This document shows positions 36,401 to 43,438 of a stretch of DNA of 64,000 nt, in pieces (within the stretch, counting starts at the first letter, position 1; the number at the start of each line of letters is the position of its first letter). This DNA is from BOG-933 sp037147415 (lineage in GTDB: Bacteria > Pseudomonadota > Alphaproteobacteria > Azospirillales > Azospirillaceae), in NCBI GenBank assembly GCA_037147415.1, contig JBAWVF010000001.1, forward strand, positions 1-64,000, in the 5' to 3' direction. The position numbers were made by a program, and so were the translations under genes. Under the pieces are notes generated by a model. That model did no database searches, was not told where the DNA came from, and saw nothing but the letters and a program-made list of their open reading frames with translations.

Positions 36401-36505
36401 CGCCACCGGCAAAAAAACAAACGCCACCGCTCCGGCCAGGAACAAGCCCAGCGACAGCAAAAACGTCGCCACCGGCCGTCGAATGAACAGTTCGGAAAAG
36501 CTCAT
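33419..36505 (-). CDS. mdtC: RND efflux pump subunit, MdtC-like
   Basis: A 1028-residue HAE1-type transporter. It starts MSFSELFIRRPVATFLLSLGL, typical of MdtC, and has VTISVGFVVDDAIVMIENITRH in TM4 with the paired Asp. The second half has IIGVILLMGIVKKNGIMLVDFAI. It is closest in pattern to the MdtB/MdtC pair that forms a heteromeric pump with the gene at 37209-40304. Normally the two are adjacent; here a HicAB toxin-antitoxin module on the opposite strand separates them by 703 bp. The true start is set at 36505, excluding a 20-codon open extension. Confidence 0.93.
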   Translation of the reverse strand: MSFSELFIRRPVATFLLSLGLFLAGAVAFVFLPVAPLPTVDFPTISVQAKLPGADPTTMAATVAAPLERRLGAIAGVAELTSTSSEGSASILIQFDLDRDIVGAARDVQAALNASSGDLPSDLPMPPTYRKANPSESPILILAVSSETQGPARMYDATDTIIAQSISRIEGVSQVTVGGAEKPAVRVRVDPGALAATGLGLENVRASLAAANVTMPKGGFDGPGQSLTIGVNDRLVSAADYQPLILRTKDGAIVRLSQIASVVDGVENSRLAAWFNGERAILVIVFKQAGANVIDTVDRIKAQLPQLEAWMPAGTKVTVVSDRTQTIRANLADVETTLMLTVALVVLVVLVSLGRVTPTLATSVTIPLALAGTFAAMWLLGYSLNNISLMAVTISVGFVVDDAIVMIENITRHIERGEDALIAAIKGAEEITFTVISISVSLVAVFIPLLFMGGIIGRLFREFAVTLTVAIAVSALVSITVTPCLYGHMMARGRAPRTRWLVRFSEAVFAGTERLYLAGLKPVMRHRVIMLTVTLGTVFLTIYLYGVVPKGFFPPQDTGLIMGVTEVRTDSSFRALAERQQKVIRIVLADPAVEGLGSFIGAGGPISTGNQGRMFVSLKPIGVRHESADEVINRLRPKLGRVEGVSVFMQPAQDIRVGGRMSKAQFQFVLWDESLEELRAWTPRFLAQLKRTPELTDVSSDQDAAAARVSITIDRDAVARLGIDMQTVDNVLQDAFAQRQVSTIYTRRNQYHVILELDPADQENPAALNKLHVPAGDGTLVPLSTIARFTPDTAPISVTHQGQFPAATVSFNLAPGVALGRATELVRQVGLEVGLPDSIHTEFAGNAKVFAESLSNQPILIGAALLAIYIVLGILYESTLHPLTILSTLPSAGIGALLALMVTGYDLSIISIIGVILLMGIVKKNGIMLVDFAIVAERKQGLSSEAAIFEACRQRFRPITMTTLATVLGSLPLAIGAGAGGEMRRPLGIAIVGGLLVSQFLTLYTTPVVYVWLARLSEWRRKRREKEA

Positions 36506-36576
36506 GGCGGACCTGCGGGCGTCTTGCCCGAAGGACGAATTCGTCCTACACTTCGTGAACAGCAACGGGGATGCCG

Positions 36577-36768
36577 ATGAACAGTGATCAGTTTGCCCGG
36601 TTGCTTATGAAGCAGGGTGTCAAAGTGCTCGATAAAGAAGGTAGCGGGCATAAGGATTTGTTCAATCCGGCTAACGGCCGATGGTCCCAAATACCGACCC
36701 ATGGTGGACGCAAGCAGCTTGGAACCGGTCTCGTCAACAAGATCATGAAGGATTTGGGCCTTAAGTAA
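36577..36768 (+). CDS. hicA: HicA-family mRNA interferase toxin
   Basis: A 63-residue protein with the compact dsRBD-like HicA fold: MNSDQFARLLMKQGVKV, then EGSGHKDLFNP with the catalytic His25, and the closing GRKQLGTGLVNKIMKDLGL. The ATG at 36577 is preferred over the one two codons earlier because GGGG lies 6 bases before it. It is followed after 12 bp by hicB. The toxin is first in the pair, the usual hicAB order. The pair is divergent from mdtC (71-bp gap). Confidence 0.9.
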   Translation: MNSDQFARLLMKQGVKVLDKEGSGHKDLFNPANGRWSQIPTHGGRKQLGTGLVNKIMKDLGLK

Positions 36769-36780
36769 AAGGACACCGCC

Positions 36781-37206
36781 ATGCAGGACTATCCGTTCGA
36801 CCTGACTCCCGACGACAACGATACGCTGCTGGTGACCAGTCCGGACTTTCCGGAATTGACCAGCTTCGGCGACAACCGCGAAGACGCTTTGATTCACGCG
36901 GCCGAAGCGCTGACCGCGATCATCGAAACCTATATGGAGCGCGGTCTTGCCATACCGCCGCCCGGCCCGGCTGCCGGTCAGCCGACGATCAGGCTGTCGA
37001 CGCTTACCGTTGCCAAGGTGGTGCTTTACAATACGATGCGGGTCTGCGGCGTCAGCCAGCTTGAGTTGGCTAGCCGGCTCGGTTGCGATCCACGCCAGAT
37101 CCGGCGCATGCTCGATCTGCGCAATGCCAGCCGCATGGACCGGCTGGATGCGGCCCTGGCCGTGCTCGGCAAATGCCTGAGCGTTGACGTTCGGGATGCG
37201 GCTTGA
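36781..37206 (+). CDS. hicB: HicB-family antitoxin
   Basis: A 141-residue antitoxin. The N-terminal partial RNase-H-like HicB domain (YPFDLTPDDNDTLLVTSPDFPELTSFGDNREDALIHAAEALTAII) neutralises HicA. The C-terminal DNA-binding domain (about 85-135) has a helix-turn-helix, CGVSQLELASRLGCDPRQIRRMLDLRNAS, for autoregulation. It follows hicA directly and ends 2 bp from the convergent stop of mdtB. Confidence 0.92.
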   Translation: MQDYPFDLTPDDNDTLLVTSPDFPELTSFGDNREDALIHAAEALTAIIETYMERGLAIPPPGPAAGQPTIRLSTLTVAKVVLYNTMRVCGVSQLELASRLGCDPRQIRRMLDLRNASRMDRLDAALAVLGKCLSVDVRDAA

Positions 37207-37208
37207 TC

Positions 37209-40200
37209 TCATGGCGCCAGCTCCACCCCCTTACCGTCGTCCCCCCGGCGCCGGGTCAGGCGCGCCTTCAGCCGGTCCATCGCCAGATAAATCACCGGGG
37301 TAGTATAGAGCGTTAGAACCTGACTGATCAGCAATCCCCCGACGATGGCGATGCCGAGCGGCCGGCGCAACTCGGCCCCGGTGCCTTGGTCGAACGCCAG
37401 CGGCAGCGCTCCCAGCAATGCCGCCATCGTAGTCATCATGATCGGGCGGAAGCGCAGCATCGAGGCCTGATAGATCGCCTGTTCCGGCGCCATGCCGCGT
37501 TCACGCTCGGCCTGGAGTGCGAAATCAATCATCATGATCGCGTTTTTCTTGACGATGCCCATCAACAGCACGATTCCGATCAGCGCCACCAGCGACAGAT
37601 CGTTACCGGTCACCATCAAGGCCAGCAGCGCGCCGACCCCGGCCGAAGGCAGCGTGGTCAGAATGGTGAAAGGATGGATGGTGCTCTCGTACAGCACACC
37701 GAGCACGATATAGATCACCACCACCGCGGCCAGGATCAGCAGCGGCTCGCTTTGCAGCGACGAGCGGAATTCGGCGGCATCACCGCTGTAAGCGCCGATC
37801 AAAGTTGCGGGCACGCCCAGCGCCCGTTCGGCGGCATCGATCGCGACCATGGCATCCCCGAGCGAGGCCCCGGGCGCCAGATTGAAACTGATCGTCACCG
37901 CCGGGAATTGCGCCTGATGCGTGACCGCCAGCGGCACCCGCTCGCGGTCGAACGTGGCAAAAGCACTAAGCGGAACCAATGCACCATTGGTTGAACGGAC
38001 ATGGATCAATCCCAAAGTATCGAGGCCGATCTGAAACGCGGGCGAAACCTCCAGGATCACATGGTACTGATTGACCTGACTGAAGATGGTCGAGACTTGG
38101 CGCTGACCAAACGCATCATAAAGCGTGTCGTCGATCGCCTGCGACTGAACCCCCAGTCGTGACGCCTGATCACGGTCGATCCGGATGCTTGCTTGAAGCC
38201 CTTCGGTTTCTTGATCGGTGGTGACATCGGCCAGACCGGGCAGGACCGAAAATGCCGAGACCAGCCGGGGCGCCCACTCGGCCAGTTCCTCGCCATCGAC
38301 ATCGGTCAGCGTGTATTGGAACTGGGTGCGCGATTGACGCGCGCTGATCTGAATGTCCTGCGCCGCCTGCATATGGACGGTGACGCCGACAATATGCGCA
38401 ACCCGCTCCGATAAACGCGCCATGATTTCCGTCGCAGACGACGCGCGCTCTTTGCGCGGCTTCAGCGCCACCGTGACCCGGCCGGTGTTCGGCGTCGGAT
38501 TGACGCTACCGGCACCGAGAAACGCCGCCACTCCGGCGACATCGGGGTCATGACGCAGCGCCTCGGCGACTTGCTCCTGAAGCGCACTCATCGCTCTGAA
38601 CGAGATATCGTCGCGGGCATCCAGCGTACCGATGATCAGGCCGGTATCCTGCGACGGTAAAAAGCCCTTGGGAATCACGATGTAAAGCGCCACCGTCGCC
38701 ACCAGCATCGCCAGCGCCACCAGCAAGGTGACCTTCCGGAAGCGCAGGGCCAGGGTCAGACTCCAGCCATAAGCCCGGCGCATCGCCTCGAAAAAACCGC
38801 CCGACTCACCCGCCTCATGCGGCGGCGCCGCCTTCAGCATCCGGCCGCACATCATCGGGGTCAGCGTCAGCGAAACCACCGCCGAAATCACCACCGCCAG
38901 CGTCAGCGTCAGCGCAAATTCACGGAACAGTCGGCCGACGATCCCGGTCATGAACAGCAGCGGAATGAACACCGCGATCAGCGACACCGTCAGCGAGACG
39001 ATCGTGAAGCCGATCTCGGTCGCGCCCTTGAAGGCCGCGGCAAGCGGCTTTTCCCCGGCTTCGATATAGCGGACGATATTCTCGATCATGACGATGGCAT
39101 CATCGACCACGAAGCCGGCCGAAATGGTCAATGCCATCAACGATAGATTATCGAGGGTAAAGCCGCACAGCGCCATCGCACCGAAGGTACCGACCAGCGA
39201 CAACGGCAGCGCCACGCCGGGAATGATCGTCGCCCGGCCCGAGCGCAAAAACAGAAAGATCACCAGAATCACCAGGGCGATGGTAATCAACAAGGTGAAT
39301 TCGACGTCATGGACCGAGGCACGGATGGTCTGGGTTCGATCGACCAGCACCGAGAGCGTTACCCCGGCCGGCAATATCTTGGTAATCGCGGGCAAGCGCT
39401 CTTTAATCCGGTCGGCAGTCAGCACGATGTTGGCGCCGGGCTGGCGCTGAATATCCAGAATGACCGCGGGGCGACCGTCGCTCCAACCGGCGACCCGCAG
39501 ATTCTCGACCGCCTCGACCACATCGCCGACATCGCCGACCCGGATCGGCGCCCCCGTCCGCCACGCGATGATGAGCGCACGGTATTGCTCGGGCTCGGTC
39601 AGGCGATCGTTGACTCCGATGGTTTGTGACTGGTGCGCGCCGTCGAAGCTGCCCTTCGGCAAATCGACGTTGGCGCGGGCCAGCGCCGAGCGCACATCCT
39701 CCAGGCTGAGCCCGTAACCCGACAGCCGCGACGGATCGATCCGGATTCGCACCGCCGGGCGTTGCCCGCCCTGAATCATCACCCGCCCGACCCCGCCGAT
39801 CTGGCTGAGCTTTTGTGCGAGCAGAGTATCAACCACGTCGTTGAGCCGGGTAATCGGCAAGGTCTCGGAGGTGACCGCCAACGTCATGATCGGCGGATCG
39901 GCCGGGTTGACCTTGGCATAAGTCGGCGGATAGGGCAGATTGGGCGGCAGCACGCCCCGGGCGGCATCGATTGCGGCCTGCACATCTTCGGCACCGACAT
40001 CGATATTCTTGCCCAGATCAAACTGAAGCGTGATCGCGCTCATGCCGTAAGAGCTGGTCGAGGTCATCGACAGCAGCCCCGGCACCAAGCCGAATTGGCG
40101 TTCCAGCGGCGTGGTGATCAGCGAGGCGATGGTGTCGGCGCTGGCTCCCGGCAACTGGGTGCTGACCTGAATCGTCGGGAAATCGACCTGCGGCAACGCC

Positions 40201-40304
40201 GACACCGGCAGCATCCGATAGCCGAGCAAACCCGCCAGCACCACCGCAAACGCCAGCAGCCACGTCGCCACCGGCCGCGCGATGAAGGGTGCGGAAAGAT
40301 TCAT
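37209..40304 (-). CDS. mdtB: RND efflux pump subunit, MdtB-like
   Basis: A 1031-residue HAE1-type transporter beginning MNLSAPFIARPVATWLLAFAVVLAG. TM4 carries LTISAGFVVDDAIVMIENIVRY with both Asp residues, and the late-TM motif is IGIVLLMGIVKKNAIMMIDFALQ. It pairs with the MdtC-like subunit. On the minus strand it starts just 4 bp after the end of the HigA-like antitoxin gene, so its translation and transcription are probably tied to that module. Confidence 0.93.
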   Translation of the reverse strand: MNLSAPFIARPVATWLLAFAVVLAGLLGYRMLPVSALPQVDFPTIQVSTQLPGASADTIASLITTPLERQFGLVPGLLSMTSTSSYGMSAITLQFDLGKNIDVGAEDVQAAIDAARGVLPPNLPYPPTYAKVNPADPPIMTLAVTSETLPITRLNDVVDTLLAQKLSQIGGVGRVMIQGGQRPAVRIRIDPSRLSGYGLSLEDVRSALARANVDLPKGSFDGAHQSQTIGVNDRLTEPEQYRALIIAWRTGAPIRVGDVGDVVEAVENLRVAGWSDGRPAVILDIQRQPGANIVLTADRIKERLPAITKILPAGVTLSVLVDRTQTIRASVHDVEFTLLITIALVILVIFLFLRSGRATIIPGVALPLSLVGTFGAMALCGFTLDNLSLMALTISAGFVVDDAIVMIENIVRYIEAGEKPLAAAFKGATEIGFTIVSLTVSLIAVFIPLLFMTGIVGRLFREFALTLTLAVVISAVVSLTLTPMMCGRMLKAAPPHEAGESGGFFEAMRRAYGWSLTLALRFRKVTLLVALAMLVATVALYIVIPKGFLPSQDTGLIIGTLDARDDISFRAMSALQEQVAEALRHDPDVAGVAAFLGAGSVNPTPNTGRVTVALKPRKERASSATEIMARLSERVAHIVGVTVHMQAAQDIQISARQSRTQFQYTLTDVDGEELAEWAPRLVSAFSVLPGLADVTTDQETEGLQASIRIDRDQASRLGVQSQAIDDTLYDAFGQRQVSTIFSQVNQYHVILEVSPAFQIGLDTLGLIHVRSTNGALVPLSAFATFDRERVPLAVTHQAQFPAVTISFNLAPGASLGDAMVAIDAAERALGVPATLIGAYSGDAAEFRSSLQSEPLLILAAVVVIYIVLGVLYESTIHPFTILTTLPSAGVGALLALMVTGNDLSLVALIGIVLLMGIVKKNAIMMIDFALQAERERGMAPEQAIYQASMLRFRPIMMTTMAALLGALPLAFDQGTGAELRRPLGIAIVGGLLISQVLTLYTTPVIYLAMDRLKARLTRRRGDDGKGVELAP

Positions 40305-40308
40305 AACG

Positions 40309-40632
40309 TCACGCCACCGTTACCGAAACCGCGCCTTGATCATGGGTTTGACGATCAACCACGATGCTAACGTTATGTCCGAGTCTCGTTAAAAAACGCA
40401 TGAGACGATCGGTCGAAAATCCACTGATCCGACCTCTCAGTAAGGCCGAAACTTTGGCCTGATCCACCTCCAACAATACAGCCGCATCCTTTTGAGATAA
40501 CCCCCTGGCACGAATGATATCCGAAATAGCATGAACCAGATCAGCCTTTGCCAAATCCTGATCCGGATCAGGTAAGCCGAGATCGGCAAATACATTGCCG
40601 CTTCCGGGCATTGATGTCGCATCTTCGTTCAT
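40309..40632 (-). CDS. higA: HigA-like XRE-family antitoxin
   Basis: A 107-residue protein with an XRE helix-turn-helix: ISDIIRARGLSQKDAAVLLEVDQAKVSALLRGRISGFSTDRLMRFLTRLG (about 36-85). The pattern, including NVFADLGLPDPDQDLAKADLV, is that of antitoxins paired with Gp49-like HigB toxins. Its ATG shares one base with the toxin stop. It lies between the toxin gene and mdtB. As an XRE protein it may repress the shared promoter and thus affect the pump genes. Confidence 0.9.
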   Translation of the reverse strand: MNEDATSMPGSGNVFADLGLPDPDQDLAKADLVHAISDIIRARGLSQKDAAVLLEVDQAKVSALLRGRISGFSTDRLMRFLTRLGHNVSIVVDRQTHDQGAVSVTVA

Positions 40633-41006
40633 CAGATTCTCCCCGAGCGCGTTCGATGTAAATTCTCGGCATAGGCAAGGCGTCGAGTGATCAGGTCTAT
40701 TTCAACTTTCGGGGTCTCACGGCCAATCTTGGATTTCTTCTTGAAGGCATGAAGAACATAAACAGCTGTGGCAAAGCGCACGGTATAAACGGCGCGGTAA
40801 GTATCGCCTCGATAATCTTCAATTACCTCCAGCACACCGGCCCCGCCATAGCCCTTTAATGGCACCGCGGCATCAGCTTTACCGCCCTTTTGAGCCAGCA
40901 ATAGCGCGGAACCGACATCGCGTCGAACCGCCGCCGGGAATTCTCGCAGCTCCTTCAAAGACGGTCCGATCCACTCCAACGGTTTCAGATGGTCAACCGC
41001 ACCCAT
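40632..41006 (-). CDS. higB: HigB/Gp49-like RelE-superfamily toxin
   Basis: A 124-residue protein with the Gp49-like pattern: LKPLEWIGPSLKELREFPAAVRRDVGSALLLAQKGG, VLEVIEDYRGDTYRAVYTVRF and VYVLHAFKKKSKIGRETPK. Basic residues in the last strand are the usual RNA-cleaving surface. It precedes its antitoxin, as in higBA. It sits 50 bp downstream of the adaptor gene mdtA on the same strand, embedded in the efflux operon. Confidence 0.9.
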   Translation of the reverse strand: MGAVDHLKPLEWIGPSLKELREFPAAVRRDVGSALLLAQKGGKADAAVPLKGYGGAGVLEVIEDYRGDTYRAVYTVRFATAVYVLHAFKKKSKIGRETPKVEIDLITRRLAYAENLHRTRSGRI

Positions 41007-41056
41007 GATCTAACCTTATGCCAAATCTGGCAAATAGCAAACGAGAAAACGGGCGA

Positions 41057-42271
41057 TCATGACCTCTTCTCGGCGTCACCGGTCTTAACCCGGGCGCCGG
41101 GCGACAACCGAGCCATGCCGTCGGTAACCACGCTGTCGCCGGCTTCCAGGCCGGAATCGATCAACGCCTCGTCGTTTTCGATTCGTGCGACCGTTACCGG
41201 GCGCATTTCAACCGTCTTGTCGGGCTTGACCAGAAAGACATAGGCGCCCTTGGGACCGCGCTGTACCGCTTGGCCCGGAATCACCAATCCACCCTGCCGG
41301 GTGGTCAGCAACAGACGAACGGTGACGAAACCGCCCGGCCACAAATGGCGCTCGGTATTGGGAAAGTTGGCCTTCAGTCGAATCGTTCCTGTCGTCTGAT
41401 CGATCTGGTTGTCGACCAGAACCAGTTCTCCGGTTTCAGGTGCGGCACTCCGCCCGCCCGAGCCCGAGACCAGTACCGACAGTTTGCCTTGACGGCGCAG
41501 TTCCTCGTTGATCACCTGGAGATTCTGTTGCGGCAGGGTGAACAGCACCGAGACCGGCTGCAATTGCGTCACCGTGACCAAACCACCGGCATCATTGGCA
41601 TGAATCAGGTTGCCGACATCGATCTGCTGAATGCCGGTGCGGCCGGCAATCGGGGAGGTGATGACGGTATAGCTTAGCAGAGTACGGGCGTTATCGATCT
41701 GCGCCTGATCGACCCGCACCGTTGCCTCGAGCTGCTTGACCTGAGCCCGCGCGGTATCGACAGTCTGTCCCGGCACCCGGTTGCCCAGCCCGATATAGCG
41801 CTGAAGATCGAGCCGGGCCAGTTCCAGCTGCGCCTCGTCCTTGGCCTTGGCGGCCAGCACCTGATCCAGCTGCGCCTGAAGGCTGCGCGAGTCGAGCCGG
41901 GCCAGCAAGTCGCCGGCCCGGACCTCTTGGCCTTCCTTAAACGCGATCTGCACCAGCTCGCCATCGACCCGGCTGCGGATCGTCACCTGATTGCCGGCCT
42001 GCACGGTGCCGAGCCCGTCCAAATAAATCGGCACGTCTTTACGCCGGGTCGCGGCCACCGTCACCGGCACCGGCCGTTTTTCCGCTCCCCCGCCGTTGCC
42101 GTTATCGCGTTCGTTCGCATTTTTAGCACCCCTTTCGACCGGATGTTCGCTGGCCGCCGGCGCACCCATGGTTTCAGGCTTCTGCAACGACAGCAGCGAC
42201 AGTAACGGGCGTCCCCACAGGAACGCCGCCGCCACGATCACACACAATCCGAGAAAAAACGACCTTCGCAT
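41057..42271 (-). CDS. mdtA: RND efflux periplasmic adaptor, MdtA-like
   Basis: Membrane fusion protein of 404 residues. An N-terminal anchor (SFFLGLCVIVAAAFLWG) precedes a Gly/Asn-rich linker. The lipoyl half-motifs are VTIRSRVDGELVQIAFKEGQEVRAGDLLARLDSR and YTVITSPIAGRTGIQQIDVGNLI, with a helical hairpin between them, followed by TGTIRLKANFPNTERHLWPGGFVTVRL. It fits the MdtA subgroup. It heads the minus-strand efflux locus, followed by higBA, mdtB, (hicAB opposite), mdtC and the outer-membrane channel. Confidence 0.93.
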   Translation of the reverse strand: MRRSFFLGLCVIVAAAFLWGRPLLSLLSLQKPETMGAPAASEHPVERGAKNANERDNGNGGGAEKRPVPVTVAATRRKDVPIYLDGLGTVQAGNQVTIRSRVDGELVQIAFKEGQEVRAGDLLARLDSRSLQAQLDQVLAAKAKDEAQLELARLDLQRYIGLGNRVPGQTVDTARAQVKQLEATVRVDQAQIDNARTLLSYTVITSPIAGRTGIQQIDVGNLIHANDAGGLVTVTQLQPVSVLFTLPQQNLQVINEELRRQGKLSVLVSGSGGRSAAPETGELVLVDNQIDQTTGTIRLKANFPNTERHLWPGGFVTVRLLLTTRQGGLVIPGQAVQRGPKGAYVFLVKPDKTVEMRPVTVARIENDEALIDSGLEAGDSVVTDGMARLSPGARVKTGDAEKRS

Positions 42272-42379
42272 TACCCGATTTACCCTTTCTCGACAGAGCG
42301 CTACCCTGACGTACGGGCTTTTCGGTTCAATGTCCGGAAAGGCACCGATGTGTAACGTTGCGTAACGCTCGCGGCCCGC

Positions 42380-42712
42380 TTAGCGCTCAAGCACGAGTAT
42401 CCGGTACTGATAGACCTTGGCTTTGCCGTCTTCGTCGATGGCGCGGATAATCAGATTGGTTTCGCCGGGCGAGCCCTTGGCTAACAAATTGACGACATCC
42501 GAATTGCGCTCGGCGGTTACCAGCGATGGATTGCCGACCGTGACCGATTGCACCCGCCCGGTGGCGGTCGGCATCTCGATCTGGGTCGCCATGCCGGCGG
42601 TCAGGCGAATTTCGGGCATATCCGAAGTCGCCTGCACCACCCGCGGCTGGCTTGAGGCGCACGCGGCCAGGGTAAAGCAGGCAAACAGCGCAATAACAGC
42701 GTTTTTGAACAT
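42380..42712 (-). CDS. lipoprotein with pilus/secretin N-terminal domain
   Basis: A 110-residue lipoprotein. The signal is MFKNAVIALFACFTLAAC with lipobox LAAC. The mature part, IRLTAGMATQIEMPTATGRVQSVTVGNPSLVTAERNSDVVNLLAKGSPGETNLIIRA, matches the N-terminal domain of Cpa/Rcp-type secretins (T2SS-T3SS_pil_N, PF13629). Here that domain stands alone, with no secretin barrel and no pilus genes nearby. The frame is open 54 codons upstream, but that part lies in repeats. It lies 108 bp upstream of mdtA on the same strand. Confidence 0.8.
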   Translation of the reverse strand: MFKNAVIALFACFTLAACASSQPRVVQATSDMPEIRLTAGMATQIEMPTATGRVQSVTVGNPSLVTAERNSDVVNLLAKGSPGETNLIIRAIDEDGKAKVYQYRILVLER

Positions 42713-42778
42713 GGCGGCTCTCCAGGGTTGCCGTGTAAGGGATGGCTGAACATCGCCCCAATCGAGAATCCTGTCAAT

Positions 42779-42833
42779 CTTGACCGACGCCCCGGCCTTG
42801 ACCGGTGCGTTAACCTTGACCGACGCCCCGGCC
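42779..42833. repeat. 36-bp-period direct repeat over the Nudix gene stop codon
   Basis: A 19-bp sequence, CTTGACCGACGCCCCGGCC, occurs at 42779-42797 and 42815-42833. The intervening bases contain a related half-copy (CTTGACCGGTG). The stop codon of the Nudix gene (42810-42812) lies between the two copies, and the outer copy encodes the protein's Gly/Arg-rich end. Confidence 0.88.
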
Positions 42834-43436
42834 CCGGCCCGAAAGGGCTTCGGCCACCGCAGCCGGCGCCTCACCGCGCAGCAGCATCAGCTCCAGCCGT
42901 TGTATGGTGACCATGCTCATCACATCGGTGATGGTGCCGTTACGCACCATCTCGGCAGCCTCGCGAAATGGCAGACGGCGTATCTCGAGTTGCTCGGTTT
43001 CCTCCGGTCGGGACGGACCGGGGGTCAAGTCCCAAGCCAGAAAGCAGGTCGCGACTTCATCGCCGACCGAATTCGACAAATGCGCCTGAAACAACTCCTG
43101 CCAGCACGCCGCGTGCAGCCCGGTTTCCTCTTCCAATTCACGCCGCGCCGAGTCCAGGCGGGGAATCGCGGGATCACCGCCGCCTTCGGGAATCTCCCAG
43201 CTATAAGCGCGCAGAGCATAACGATATTGGCCGACCAACCACGTATAACCCGCCGCATCGATCGGTATTATTCCGATCGCCTTATGCTTGTAATGAATGG
43301 TCCCGTAAATACCGGAAGTCTTGCTAGGGGTCAGGACTTGGTGTTCTACCACCCGAATCCAGGGGTTATCGTAAATCTGCTGTGAACGCAGTGTCGTCCA
43401 CGGACTTTCCGGGGGATCGATCAAGGAAGACTCCAC
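42810..43436 (-). CDS. Nudix hydrolase (ADP-ribose pyrophosphatase-like)
   Basis: A 208-residue protein with a clear Nudix box, GGGDPAIPRLDSARRELEEETGLH (G-x5-E variant with REL-EE-G). It is preceded by GIIPIDAAGYTWLVGQYRYALRAYSWEIPEGG, typical of ADP-sugar pyrophosphatases. The start is a GTG 2 bp after the kinase stop, with a purine-rich AAAGG before it. The C-terminal tail, GRGRGVGQG, comes from repeat DNA. It is probably cotranscribed with the kinase and gloA. Confidence 0.92.
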   Translation of the reverse strand: MESSLIDPPESPWTTLRSQQIYDNPWIRVVEHQVLTPSKTSGIYGTIHYKHKAIGIIPIDAAGYTWLVGQYRYALRAYSWEIPEGGGDPAIPRLDSARRELEEETGLHAACWQELFQAHLSNSVGDEVATCFLAWDLTPGPSRPEETEQLEIRRLPFREAAEMVRNGTITDVMSMVTIQRLELMLLRGEAPAAVAEALSGRGRGVGQG

Positions 43437-43438
43437 CT

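Noticed and set aside
36571..41006. Genomic island or integrative element carrying both toxin-antitoxin pairs
   Set aside because: No integrase, transposase, flanking direct repeats or tRNA target were seen, and normal efflux genes lie between the pairs.
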